The notes beneath the pieces were generated by a model. It saw only the letters and a list, made by a program, of their open reading frames with translations. It was not told the origin of the DNA and made no database searches. Both the position numbers and the translations under genes were made by a program. Of a DNA stretch of 64,000 nt, positions 1 through 11,134 are shown piece by piece (position 1 is the stretch's first letter; every line of letters begins with the position of its first letter). Source of the stretch: Taxillus chinensis (Eukaryota; Streptophyta; Magnoliopsida; Santalales; Loranthaceae); the NCBI GenBank assembly GCA_023512835.1, contig CM042090.1:49183321-49247320 (forward strand). Reading direction: 5' to 3'.

Positions 1-346
1 TGTTTTGATTTCTTTCTAGGAACCTACAGGTATTAGGTGGAAATGCCGAAGTAGGAGGCAGTTATCTGTTTGATGGCTTTGTTTAATTTTAATTATGGCA
101 CTATTGTAACCCCAATGGGGAGATATTGTAAAAGGATTTTTAAATTAATAAAGTATTGTGGTTTTCCGATGGACAACTATTGTGGTTTGAATGCAAAACA
201 AAACATATGATTTTATTTTTGTGAATATTTGTTGAGGATGTTGTGATATACCAAGTGAAATGTTGTATCCTAACCCCTTATCCATCCACGAGGGTAAAGG
301 GGAATCACGACCTGGTTTCCTCGGGTTGGAAATTCGGGGTGTGACA
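1..346 (+). mobile_element. 3' part of a Ty3 chromovirus-type LTR (fragment)
   Basis: The block reads as the reverse complement of the Tekay-like LTR found at 29257-30920, with diverged matches to its GTAGGAGG, CCCCAATGGGG and GGGTTGGAAATTCGGGG stretches. It ends in GTGTGACA, the expected LTR terminus, at 346. The next bases (TCAGAG) may be a shortened remnant of an initiator-Met primer site. It is therefore the right end of a plus-sense LTR whose left part lies outside the window. No coding capacity is visible. Confidence 0.6.
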
Positions 347-2238
347 TCAGAGTTGTGGGCATGTCCTCCTGAAAGAAAGTTCACACCTGAAAAGGGGAAA
401 GAACAAGTAGGGGTGAGTGACAAGCTTAGAAGGTGACACTAATACTCCACATCATGCAAACATACAAGTCTATACTATATGCTCTGTGTACTCGTGCACT
501 GTGTAGTGTGCACAATCATTAGGACTCAGCCTGCAAATAAACATCAGGACCCAGCCTGGCCACACAAGACAGCTTGTCCACGATCCTTAATAGGATCCCA
601 GCTTGGGGCACTAAGCCCTAGCTCCACGGCTCACGAGCTCAACATGATCCTCAACAGGATCACAGCTCAGGACACTCAGCCCTAGCTCCACGAGCTCAAC
701 GGCTCACGAGCTCAATGGCTCAACCCAGGCCTTAGCCTATCATGTCAACCACATAGTATCACCTATACTTCACGGTGAAAACACAAACAAGTCAAGGAGT
801 CCAAGCCCCAAATCCTGAAACCAACATACTAACACCACTATGGCATTAAGGTTCACAACACTCCCTTTATAATTGAGGCCAGTCTTCACAAATCGATCCT
901 TAGGCCTTGGTCAAGGAAGAAGATACTCATAGCAGTTGTTTTCTTGAAATAAAAAGTCCCGGCATTGGGTCTCCATATCATAACTAAGATAATTTGATTT
1001 TTAGGGATTTTTCTAAGAGGTCTAACCCGACTTTCCAAAAATTCACCACTACGAAAAATAAGATTTTTCCGAGATTTTGCACTAAATCCCAATTTTCACA
1101 TTTTGAAGGAGTGAGAATTTAATTTTCTAGTATTTTTCTTTGAATCCAAATAGGAGGTATTTCACTATTTACATTGTAATTAAGTTAAATGTGGAGAGAC
1201 TTAATGGTTACAATGTAAATGGTCTAGTGGTTTAGTTCAGTGCAGTTGCACTGCTACGGAACACACTGCTGCGAAACACTGTTGCGAAACACACTGCTGT
1301 GGAGCACTGCTACGGAACACTATTGCTACGGAGTACTGTTATGGAACACTGCTGCAGAGCGAAGCTGCGGAAGAACTGTTGTGGACTCCAAAGCTACTGA
1401 CTACGAAGCTGACTATAGCTGCTGACTACGAAGCTGACTACGTAGTTGCTGACTATAGCTGCTGACTACACTTGCTGACTACGAACTTCGACACTAAACT
1501 TCGCCCAGGGTACTGTTCATTGTCATTTTTGCCTGTTCTTTTTCTGGAATCTACCCAGCGACCCCCAGGCACTCACAAACACACGTTTCACTCAACATAC
1601 TACAAAATTACATATATAAACTGATATAAATCAGTCTTAACTACAAATCTTATGCTAAACCATTAGATCTATCCCAAAATTGGGTTTCCCCCAAAACCTA
1701 GGGTTCATACTCAATTCATAAATCATGATAAATTCGTGCATATTCAAAGACAGGATCGAGATAAGAGGTTCAAGGACACCTACCTGGAGTGATTCTTTGA
1801 GCTCGACGAACCCAAATCGTCCCAAATCGCCATGGCTTCAAGCTTCCAAGCTCTCTCTCTCTCTCTCTCTCTTAAACGTACCAACATGATAGAGTAAAAT
1901 GAAAGCTCTTTCTTTTTATTCTATTTATATTTCTACCAATCATTGACTAATAATTGACCTCCAATGTCACGAACTCCAAATTGAGTCAAATTACTATCAA
2001 AACGCTCAAAGTGACGAGAACAATACTATTAAGATATTATCACACTCAAATGACTTCTCAAATGCAAAGTCAACCATAAACCCCTAGAAAGTCAACATTG
2101 AGGCCACTCCGGGCCCTAACTCGGAATCGGGCCCAAGTACTATCAAAATGCACACACCGATGGCTACACTACCGTCAAGATAGTTGCATTCCCATCGAAT
2201 GGCTATCTCTCAATCCTACCCAAACACGAATCTTTACA
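347..2238 (-). mobile_element. Decayed chromovirus-like LTR, minus sense
   Basis: The stretch has the layout of the Tekay-like LTR at 29257-30920 but low sequence identity. It has a GTAGGGGTGAG block near 410, a CT microsatellite near 1853-1871 just after a conserved-looking leader, and a terminus TTTACA at 2233-2238. The terminus is followed on the minus strand's upstream side by a purine-rich stretch (TCCTCCACACC on the plus strand). A block of degenerate short tandem repeats fills 1225-1500. The small open frames here are repeat translations and I do not call them genes. The left boundary is not resolved. Confidence 0.45.
1225..1500. repeat. Degenerate short tandem repeats
   Basis: Two adjoining arrays are visible. 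The first consists of imperfect copies of CACTGCTACGGAACA-like units (1240-1370). The second consists of GACTACGAAGCTGACTATAG-like units (1390-1490). Both lie inside the old LTR and have no protein-like conservation. Confidence 0.6.
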
Positions 2239-2467
2239 TCCTCCACACCTTAAGACTTTTTGTCCTTGAAAATAAAACACTTGCCCAAAGGACATGGCAA
2301 AATTCAAGCTTAAGCGCTGCACAACAACAAGACACAAAACATGAGCATCAATATGATCACCAACAACATAGGTACAACGCAATTCACGACAAGCCCAAAA
2401 AAGCTCATAAGTTCTAACAACAATAAGCTAAACCACATCTCAAGGACACATGCAAAACAAATGCATA
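2239..2467 (-). other. Internal flank of the old chromovirus next to its LTR
   Basis: On the minus strand this reads into a GGTGTGGAGGA-type polypurine stretch directly before TGTAAAG, like the tract beside the Tekay-like 3' LTR at 30921-30931. The AAGACTTTTTGTCCTTGAAAA stretch resembles the same position of that element. It ends at the insertion point of SIRE element A. No gene is recognisable. Confidence 0.4.
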
Positions 2468-3737
2468 TGTTGGATCAAACCTAGAATTTGGATGATGCGG
2501 ATCAAACCCTATGTAATTTGATTTAAGATGTTTCATGTTTATTCTAAGTCTGTGCAGAAGATAAAACTTTAATCCGGACCTACTTCTGTAAGAACAAAGC
2601 AAAGGACAGGATATATAATCCTGATCTGGATTATCATGAGTGTCGTCAAACACTTGGTAAATAACCAAGTCTTCATCCGGAGTAAGGACTCTCCGTACGG
2701 ACTAATCACTCGACAAAACGACTAAGGAATCCGCGCGTTTATTGTTTATTGGACTAAGTCACTTTATGCGGAATGAGAATCCGAGTCTACACCTCGTACG
2801 GAGTAAGAGAGATTTATTTCAGAGTAAGGACATCTGATGCAGAATAAGGATTCTGCATATCTACCTCATGCGGAGTAAGGATAATTGATGCGGAGTAAGG
2901 AATCCGAGTCATTACTCAAGCAGAGTAAAGAACTCACGCAGAGTAAGGAAGCGCTGATGCGGAATAAGGATTCCACATATCTACCTCATGCGGAGTAAGG
3001 AAGCGCTGGCACGGAATAAGGATTTCAGGACTTCATATACACGGAGTAAGCAACATCTGACACGGAGTAAGTATCCGAGCCTCGTCAATACGGAGTAAGG
3101 AAATCTACACCGGACTAAAAAGACGCTACTTTAACTTATTCATACCGCATTTATGATATCAACTTGCTGTGTTCCGATGTAAGACAAACTCATTGAAGAT
3201 CTAAACTGTCTTACACGTGGAGCACTCGGGGTTGTGGATGCAGTCCCAAATGCAATTGGAATCAAGTGAAGTAATTCAAATCACTTATGCTTCCAATATT
3301 TCGAGCTCCACATCCAAAGCAGTTATGGAAGAAGTATTTTCCGAGAAGAACTTAATGTTACACAGTGCTCGGAAAATATAGTTCCAAGCTAGATTCCTAG
3401 GATGTCTATATATATCTGTAGTGTTGTACACTTAAATAAGTGCGATATATACAAAACAAAGAACTGATATGCGTGTAAGAAAGGTTGTTGTACAAGAGCT
3501 CATAGAGATTATAAACGCCAGTGTGTGTAACTGTAAAACTGAGTGCTATTGTAATCAGCTGTAATTGCTGCTTATTTTGTTGCAATTATCATCAGATAAT
3601 AAAGCAAAATACTTTCACTATCTGGTTATCTTCCGCATTGATTTTACATCTCGTAACCAAATTGTGCTGTACCTAAGAGAGAAAAAGAGTTTTGATATTA
3701 GCCTATTCACCCCCCTCTAGGCTACTAAGGACCAACA
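2468..3737 (+). repeat. 5' LTR of SIRE element A
   Basis: 1270 bp, TGTTGG...CCAACA. The middle (about 2690-3110) is an array of CGGAGTAAGGA-type motifs spaced by roughly 20-35 bp. A TATA-like run (TATATATAT) lies at 3407-3415, about 320 bp before the end of the LTR, a plausible core promoter. It aligns along its length with 15725-17016 and 53735-55003, differing mostly by C-to-T and G-to-A changes. Confidence 0.93.
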
Positions 3738-3739
3738 AG

Positions 3740-3752
3740 TGATATCAGAGCA
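3740..3752 (+). other. Primer-binding site of element A (initiator-Met type)
   Basis: TGATATCAGAGCA starts two bases after the LTR. It differs at one base from the usual plant initiator-Met tRNA site TGGTATCAGAGC. Confidence 0.85.
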
Positions 3753-3797
3753 CGTTTTATTAGTTCTAATAGAGATCTCACTCTTTCACTCTTAACA

Positions 3798-5867
3798 ATG
3801 GCCGAAGAAAGCAGCATGCTATTCAACACTCACTTTAACTCCGGAGGAGCACAAGAGCCCCTTCCAAATCGAAGCAGCAGTGAAAATGTTGATCCACCTC
3901 AACCTGCTGCTACCACTGCTCCATAAACATGGAGTTCTGGCTTCACTTTGATGAAGCCACCCAAATTCACACCAGAGCTTTTCTCCCAGTGGAAAGCTCG
4001 CATGAGAATGTTCATGGTTTGCTATGATCATCTCATGTGGCCATGTCTTCATCAGGAGATACCCACTCTGATGACTATCGGAGAACATGGAGTCAGAAGA
4101 CCAAAGACTGATGCCGAACTCACCAATGATGAAAGAGCCTGGCAGTGTGCCATCGAAAAGGCTCTGGCATATGTTATATCGTCTTTGGATTCTGAGGCTT
4201 TCACGGACGTCCAGGGCTGCACGACAGCAAAAGCTATCTGGGATAAACTGACAATCCTCTATGAGGGAAGTCAGTCTCAAATGCAGAATGTTATTTGTAC
4301 TCTCAGATAGAACTTTGAGAGTTTCAATCATACACCGGGTGAATCACTCGAGAGCATCTATCGGAGATTCGGAAAGCTTATCTTGGAGCTGAAAACTGTA
4401 AATGAGCATTATTCTCAACCTCAGATCAATGACAAGTTCTTTCTCTCCTTGCCGGATCGCTACTACTCCAAACAACTCCAGATGCAATCCGACAAGAACT
4501 GGCAGTATGTTTCCCTTGAAGAACTATATGGAGAGCTGCGGACTCACGAAGTCAGGTTTAAGTACTCTGACCGGGATGAGAAAATAACTCGGAAAGAAAA
4601 GGAGGTAGCTCTCAAAGCTACGGAATGTCTAAGCATACAGAGGAATGATGATACGAACGCGTCCGAGAATTTTGATTCTGACAAGGAGGAGGAGATAGCT
4701 CTTCTTGTCAAATCCTTTGAGCGATTCCTACGAAAAAGCCGAAAAGGATTCAGGAGATGCTCCTCATCATCTTTCCAAAGGAAGGAGCGACCAGAGTCCA
4801 ATTCCCAGGAATGCTACAACTGTGGGAAAACCGGTCACTAGGCCAAGGACTGCAGATCCAAATCTAAAGTGGCTGAGAAAAGTGACAAGGTAACTCCTCG
4901 CTGCCCCACCTCAGACAACAGAGACAATAGCAAGAACAAGAGGAAGGCGTTCGTCACAAAATACGTCAGTGGCTCAGAAGAAGAGGAGGAATCCTCAGAT
5001 GATGAGCCAACTCCCAAGCCAAACGTCTGCCTCATGGCAAATTCTGAGGTACCTTCATTCTCTGAGCTCATGAGTAAATTAGAATCTCTTATTACTGAAC
5101 GTGATCATGAAAAGAATGAGAGACTAATAATTACTCAAACGTACAAAGATATGAAAAGTCAGAATAAACGTCTTGAATTTACTATTACTAAACTTGAAAA
5201 GGACATAGTTGACTTCAGAGGAAAAGAGGCTTGGTATCATGATCAAAGAGCTGAAAATCATATGCTAAATACCAACCTATCAGGCCTAAAAGTTATTGTG
5301 AAAAGACTCGAGAATGAACTTGAACAGGAAAAGGAAATAAATCGTAAGTGGCTAAAATCTGGGGAAATAGCCTCTACATTTAGGACAGATCCAGATAACA
5401 TTCGAGTCAAACCTGGCCTAGGCTCCGAACCATCCACTTCCATTGCTCAAGCTATTGAGTGTCCTCCGGACTTCACTCCGAAACTAACCAACTTATATCC
5501 TGTTAGTACGTCTAAACCGTTGGATGGTTTCATTTCAGGTGGCACCATAGTTTATAACTGTGGAAGAGAGGCTGTTACTACACTTCCCAAAGCAGTAGCA
5601 CCCGAACTTGATGATGAAGGGAAGGCTGCTGCAGTTCAAGCCAAAACTGTAGCACTCAAAAAGAAAGGAAAGGCAAAGGCTGACGCATCTAGGGCCAAGA
5701 GCGCGTCACCCAAACGTAATGGACAAGGCCATAGGGAACAGAGTAAAAAGTTTGTAAAATCTAAGAAACCTGTATCCCCTGTTTGTACTCTGCATTATAG
5801 TGTTTGTTCCATCTGTAGGGAAATAGGTCATTATCACTATGAATGTTGGAGCTTATCGGATAACTAG
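3798..5867 (+). pseudogene. gag: SIRE gag of element A, broken by in-frame stops
   Basis: One reading frame runs from the ATG at 3798 (MAEESSMLFNT) to the stop at 5865-5867, interrupted by stop codons at 3924, 4308 and 4839. The N-terminal third carries the copia gag core (PPKFTPELFSQWKARM, then a TAKAIWDKL block). A zinc knuckle CYNCGKTGH follows, with the third stop directly after its histidine. Beyond it lie an acidic stretch, a long charged coiled-coil-like segment (about 5090-5370) and a second CX2CX4HX4C motif (CSICREIGHYHYEC, near 5810). A capsid protein with a long coiled-coil tail is typical of SIRE elements. As written it cannot make full-length Gag. The same gene with different lesions is at 57262-59320. 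Confidence 0.9.
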
Positions 5868-6154
5868 CTTTGTAATCAAGTTCGTACCAATAAAGATCAG
5901 TTCAATAAAAAGGGTTCTTCGAGCAAAACAAAATCTAAATCTCAAAGGAGTGTCTCTCCAAAGAAAACCCAAGTAAAAGAAAAAGCTAAAACTACAAATT
6001 AAAGTCAACTTGGAAAACTAAAAGTCCTAGCAAAGTTAAATCCAGAACTGTTGACACTACTGCTGTTCTTTCTAACCGCCCGAAACAAGTTTAGGCACCA
6101 AAAGTGTAAACTGTTGTCTTTCAGGAGCATCTTTGGAATGCATTTCCGGATCAC
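5868..6154 (+). other. Gag-pol junction of element A
   Basis: A Lys/Ser-rich extension continues for about 44 codons after the gag stop and meets another stop. The protease frame then appears in a different register. The homologous stretch of element C (59321-59600) has the same composition. No separate gene is seen. Confidence 0.5.
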
Positions 6155-9100
6155 TTGAAGTTAAAGATCAATCAAAGCAAGTGGATTCTCGATAGTGGAT
6201 GCTCAGGACATATGACGGGTGACCAGACTCTGCTCGTTGAAGTTAATGACAAACGAGGTCCATCCGTTTCATACGGTGACAACAGCAAAGGTAAGACTGT
6301 CAGGTATGGCGCTTTAACCAACGGCTGTGTATCTATCACTAGAGTTGCACTAGTTGAAGGTTTGAAGCATAATTTGCTAAGTGTCAGTAATTTATGTGAC
6401 AAAGGTTTTACTGTTTCCTTTATGTCCAACACCTGTACAGTAAGCGAAAACTTATCCGGAGATGTTAAGTTATCCGGATCAAGAGATGGGGACATATACT
6501 CAGTGGTCTTAAGAAATAATTCTTCTGACCCTGTATGCTTCCTCACTACAGCATCAGATGAAGATAGTTGGCTATGGCACAAGCGATGTGCACATTTAAA
6601 CTTTAAGACCTTGTCTAAGTTAGTGTCACTTGATCTTGTCACTGTCTACCTAAACACAAATACTCCAGAGACACTCTCTGTCGAGAATGCCAACTTGGCA
6701 AACAGACCAAACATAGCTTTAAGAGCAAATCAGTTAATTCAATAACTGCTCCTCTACAACTTCTTCATATGGACCTTTGTGGTCCCATTTCTGTTCCTTC
6801 ACTAGCTGGTGCGAGAGATACCCTTGTGGTTATCGATGATTTCACCAGGTACACATGGGTGATGTTCCTGAAATCTAAGGATCAAACCTTTGAGCATCTT
6901 ATAGATCTTTTCAATTGGATAAGCAATTCACAAGGATTAAGCATAAAATGCATCAGGAGTCATCATGGTACAGAATTTGATTTTTCAGATATAAGATCAT
7001 ATTGTTCTGAATAGGGCATTCAGCATGACTTCTTTGCACCCAGAACTCCACAACAAAATGGGGTAGCTGAGTGCAAGATTCGCACTTTAGTCAAGGCTGG
7101 CAGATCTATGTTAGCAGGGGCAAAGCTTCCTCTCAGTCTATGGGCTGAAGCTGTGTCCACTGCCTGCTATGTTCAGAACAGAACTCTAATAAATAAATCT
7201 TCCATGAAAACACCCTATGAGATGTGGAGAGGACGAAAGCCTTCAATTTCACATTCCAGAGCTTTTGGGTGTACTTGCTATATATTGAACAACGGCAAAG
7301 AACCCCGGAATAAATTTGAACCAAAATCTGATGTTGAGATTTTTGTCGGGTACTCATTACCTAGCAAGGCTTATCGGGTCTTCAATAGAAAACTTTTTAA
7401 AGTTGAAGAATCTATTCATGTGACCTTTGATGAACCTAATCTTGATTGGTCAAAAGTTGCTTCTTTAAGTTCTAATGTATAGGTTCAGGACAATAACATT
7501 GACTATTCAAAGTTTATGAATGTTCCTGTTACACATACTGACCAACCACGTGGCACCAGCGAAGCACAAAAAAATGATATGGACGATGGTACGGATGAAT
7601 CGGACTCAGGACTACCATTAAACTCCGGACATGCTCCTATGGATATTCAAAATTCCGGAGTACCTTCAAGTCCGTCCGGACCAGTTAACACTGAAAGTAA
7701 TAGTGTTGAAGAACCACTTAGTTCTACCGTACCTGCTATTACGGAAACATCTGGTCCGGAAGAAGCTCAACCAACGGATGTACCTGAACCACCTAATTTG
7801 GCAGAGCTTCAAATTATACAAGATCAACCATCACATGTACAGAATTACAGGTGGACTCGAAACCATCCCTCAGATCAAGTGATTGGTGATCCTACTGTTG
7901 GTGTAAGAACAAGAGCAGCCACCTCTAACATTTGTCTTTACTCATGTTTTCTATCTCAAAAAGAACCAAAGGTGGTAGATGAAGCACTTCAGGATTCGAA
8001 CTGGATAGAAGCCATGCAAGAAGAGCTAAATCAATTTAAGAGAAATGATGTGTGGACTCTAGTACCAAGGCCTAAGTCTCAGTAAGTCATTGGAGTTAAA
8101 TGGGTGTTCCGGAACAAGCTTGATACAGATGGAATGGTAATCCAGAACAAAGCCAGACTGGTAGCCAAAGGATATCGTCAAGAAGAAGGAATAAAATATG
8201 ACGAGACCTTTGCTCTGGTAGCAAGACTTGAGGCAATCAGAATGTTTCTGGCGAATGCTTCATATGAAAACTTCATAGTTTATCAAATGGACGTCAAAAG
8301 CGCATTTCTGAATGGAGATCTTCAAGAGGAGGTGTATGTTGAACAACCTCTCGGTTTCATTGAACCTAAGGCAGGACATCTAGTCTACAAGCTTTGAAAA
8401 GCTTTGTATAGTTTGAAGCAAGCTCGAAGAGCCTGGTACGATACACTGTTAGAATTCCTACTTGCTCATAACTTTCAAAAAGGGAAGATAGACACCACTT
8501 TATTTCTACAAAAAGAGAAAGGACATACTCTAATCGTACAGATATATGTGGATGATATCATTTTCGGATCAACAAATCCGAAGCTTTGTGAAGAGTTTGC
8601 AGAGTTGATGACTGGCAAGTTTGAGATGAGCATGATGGGAGAACTGTCCTACTTCCTTAGAATAGAAGTTAAACAATTAAAGGAAGGGATCTTCATTAAT
8701 CAAGCTAAGTACACACGTGATCTTGTTAAGAAGCTTGGTATGGAAGGTACATCTCCTGTCAAGACTCCAGTGCTAGTCAGTGCCAAGTTAGACCCTGTTG
8801 TGGACGGCAAATCAGTAAATGTGACTGAATACAGAGGGATGATAAGATCCTTACTATATCTTATAGCAAGTCGCCCGGACATTATGTTTGCAACTTGCAT
8901 CTGTGCAAGATATCAGGCGAATCCCAAAGAGTCACATATGCTTCATGTCAAACGGATATTAAGATATCTTAAAGGGACTGTGAATTTGGGACTCTGGTAC
9001 CCAAAGGAGTCCAACTTCACCGTATCCGGATATTCTGATGCTGATTTTGCTGGGTGTCGCATCGACAGGAAAAGCACAAGCGGTACGTGCCAGTTTCTTG

Positions 9101-9427
9101 GAATATATAGATGCTGGGAGCTGTTGTGCACAGCTACTCTAGATGCAAAGTCAACTTACTGACTACGGTTTCAACATGATATCTATTCCACTCTACTGCG
9201 ACAACACCAGTGCAATCGCTATCAGCAACAATCCTATTATGCACCCAAAGATAAAGCACATTGAGGTAAGGTATCACTTCATTCGAGACCATGTTCTCGA
9301 AAAGCACATATCACTGGAACATGTTGCTACTGAAGATCAACTGGCAGACATACTTACAAAGCCCCTACCCGATGCAAGGTTTTCTGAATTACTCTTCCGA
9401 TTAGGTATGCTTAACTTTTCTGCATAG
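6155..9427 (+). pseudogene. pol: SIRE pol of element A: protease, integrase, reverse transcriptase, RNase H
   Basis: Domains in copia order. Aspartic protease with WILDSGCSGHM (6180). Integrase zinc region with LWHKRCAHLNF (6570) and QLGKQTKH. Integrase core with MDLCGPIS (6769), SHHGTEF (6958) and PQQNGVAE (7050). A Ser/Pro-rich linker (7516-7800). Reverse transcriptase with [13 protein letters not shown] (8095), [12 protein letters not shown] (8280) and YVDDIIFGS (8548). RNase H with SGYSDADFAGC (9030) and CDNTSAIAISNNP (9200), closing with the H/E-rich tail at 9427. The second integrase acidic residue is replaced: SHHGTEF stands where the usual motif has Asp, while the Glu is kept. Damage: frameshifts near 6640 and 9105-9145 and stops at 7012, 8083 and 8395. 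The copy cannot transpose by itself. Confidence 0.92.
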
Positions 9428-11011
9428 CTTCACTTAAATCACTCAACAGTATATCTTCTTTCAGAACATGCATTGTGCTTTTATTGAAAGTAATAGATTC
9501 ATAGTGAAGTTAATTTTTGATCATACTTACTGCTTAACATGTCCTATGTGTTTGATAAATACCAAAGTTTTTTTTGGGAGGATGCTTGCGTTTCCCGACT
9601 GAAGTCGTTTAAGCTGACATAATTAAAACGGATATGAATAACCTCTTTAGGATTTCATGATTCTAATATTCACTTATCACCACATGATGAATGCTGTTTC
9701 ATATTGATTGCTCTATTAACTTGTCTGGTTGAAGAAATGAAATGGGTTAGCTTGGAATGCTTGGTGATGGTACTCACAACCGCAATCTGATTAGCTCCTG
9801 AAGTGTAGTTTCCTAATGGATAGACAGTGATGTTCAAGATCTCAATTTTTAACAGGTAATGCCTTCAAGAGGATCGCATGATCTACATGGGAGAAAATGC
9901 TTTATTCATTATCCAAGTAATACCCCCCCCCCCCCGTATATGTCTCGTAACCTCTTTCCTGGATGTTTATCTGAGGGGGAGTCTATTACTGAGAGGATCG
10001 CATGATTGAAGGGGGAGCAACCTTTGTAATACTCCCCTGATATGTCTCGGATGCTCCTTCCTCTAAACTATCACTTCCGGATCTACCTGGACATGCATTG
10101 TTGAATCAGATATGTGGCATGCAAGGATATTTTTCTTCCTTCAACTGTACATTTTAATCGGATAATCATTTGCTTGCTTTCGACATGTGTTCACTCCTAC
10201 CGTCTCACTCATGACTCCTAAGTTGGAAAATCATATTTTTTTTAATTTATCTTAGCTATCACTTTCAGTATGAAGGTTTCGCTATGTTGACCTACATGAA
10301 CTTATGTGTTTATCAGCTGTCATATGCATTTTCTTCAGTAATTTGATCATAATTTTCATGTATGCGTCTTGTTACTATTCTTACATATGCATAAGTTCTG
10401 TCTCTTTTTAGTTCGGATTATGATGTTCTCACTTAGACTATTTGATCCATATCCGTACTAACTCAACCTGTTAGTCTACTGTTTCTTTAGTTTATTTTTC
10501 CAGCTACGAGTTCGATTCGCTTTGCACTTCAATGCTCTATCTTGTTTTAATGTCTCAGATTTGAAGTGTTGTGGTACTTCTTATTTCCTCGACACCAAGA
10601 CAGCAAAGGAATCATTCTTTATCAGCACTCAGTTTTTACGGATAGTCAGTCTATCATCCGGATATAGTTCACACGGACAATATCAAGCCCGGATGAGAGT
10701 CGGTTTAATTCCTCCTAAATCTTGGAATTCTCAATTCGCGATAAACCAAGTGATTATCTTACATCGCATCTTTTTTTTTTGAGGAGGAATAATGATGGTT
10801 CATTAAATGCACGTCTCGAGCCCGGTAATTTGTCTTTTCAAAATTCAGCAGTATGAATACAGTTGTCATTATTGAATGGTTAGCACGGCCGCCACGTCAT
10901 CAGTTTACTCGACGGCGCTAATACATCAAGTCTAATGACATCGGATTGTCAGGCGGATCACTGCTCATCTCGCTTAAACCCGAGACCCACTGGCTTCCAC
11001 GAAAAGGGTCC
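9428..11011 (+). other. Non-coding spacer between pol and the extra gene, element A
   Basis: About 1.6 kb without a credible ORF. It is conserved in order with 63057-64000 of element C and with the reverse complement of 42151-43738 of element B. It holds several purine-rich motifs: GGGAGAAAATGC (9889), GAGGGGGAGTC (9973), GAGAGGATCGCATGAT (9991) and GAAGGGGGAGCAA (10007), plus a run of 13 C at 9923-9935. These resemble the polypurine tract next to the LTR. Repeated tracts of this kind have been described for Sireviruses. Confidence 0.6.
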
Positions 11012-11134
11012 TATTTATACTGAACTCTCACGCAAGCGCGAGGCTATCGCTTTCACTACTCAGAACCCTAAACCCTCATTGTTCTCTATTCACCAAAGAC
11101 CTCCCCTTCCTTCTCCTTCAATCTTCCAATTCCA
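11012..11134 (+). promoter_or_regulatory. Candidate internal promoter and leader of the extra gene (element A)
   Basis: TATTTATA at 11012-11019 lies 123 nt before the ATG at 11135. The segment between holds CCCTAAACCC and a pyrimidine-rich leader (CCTTCTCCTTCAATC). Element B has TATATATT 121 nt before its ATG, with the same CCCTAAACC and CTTCTC...CCTTCAA blocks in the same order. Conservation of position in two old copies is what supports a promoter. No transcript evidence is available. Confidence 0.5.

Noticed and set aside
2414..2668. 84-codon minus-strand frame, repeated at 15689
   Set aside because: It lies across the start of the SIRE LTR and is present in each LTR copy only because the DNA is repeated; the 3' extension differs and there is no domain.
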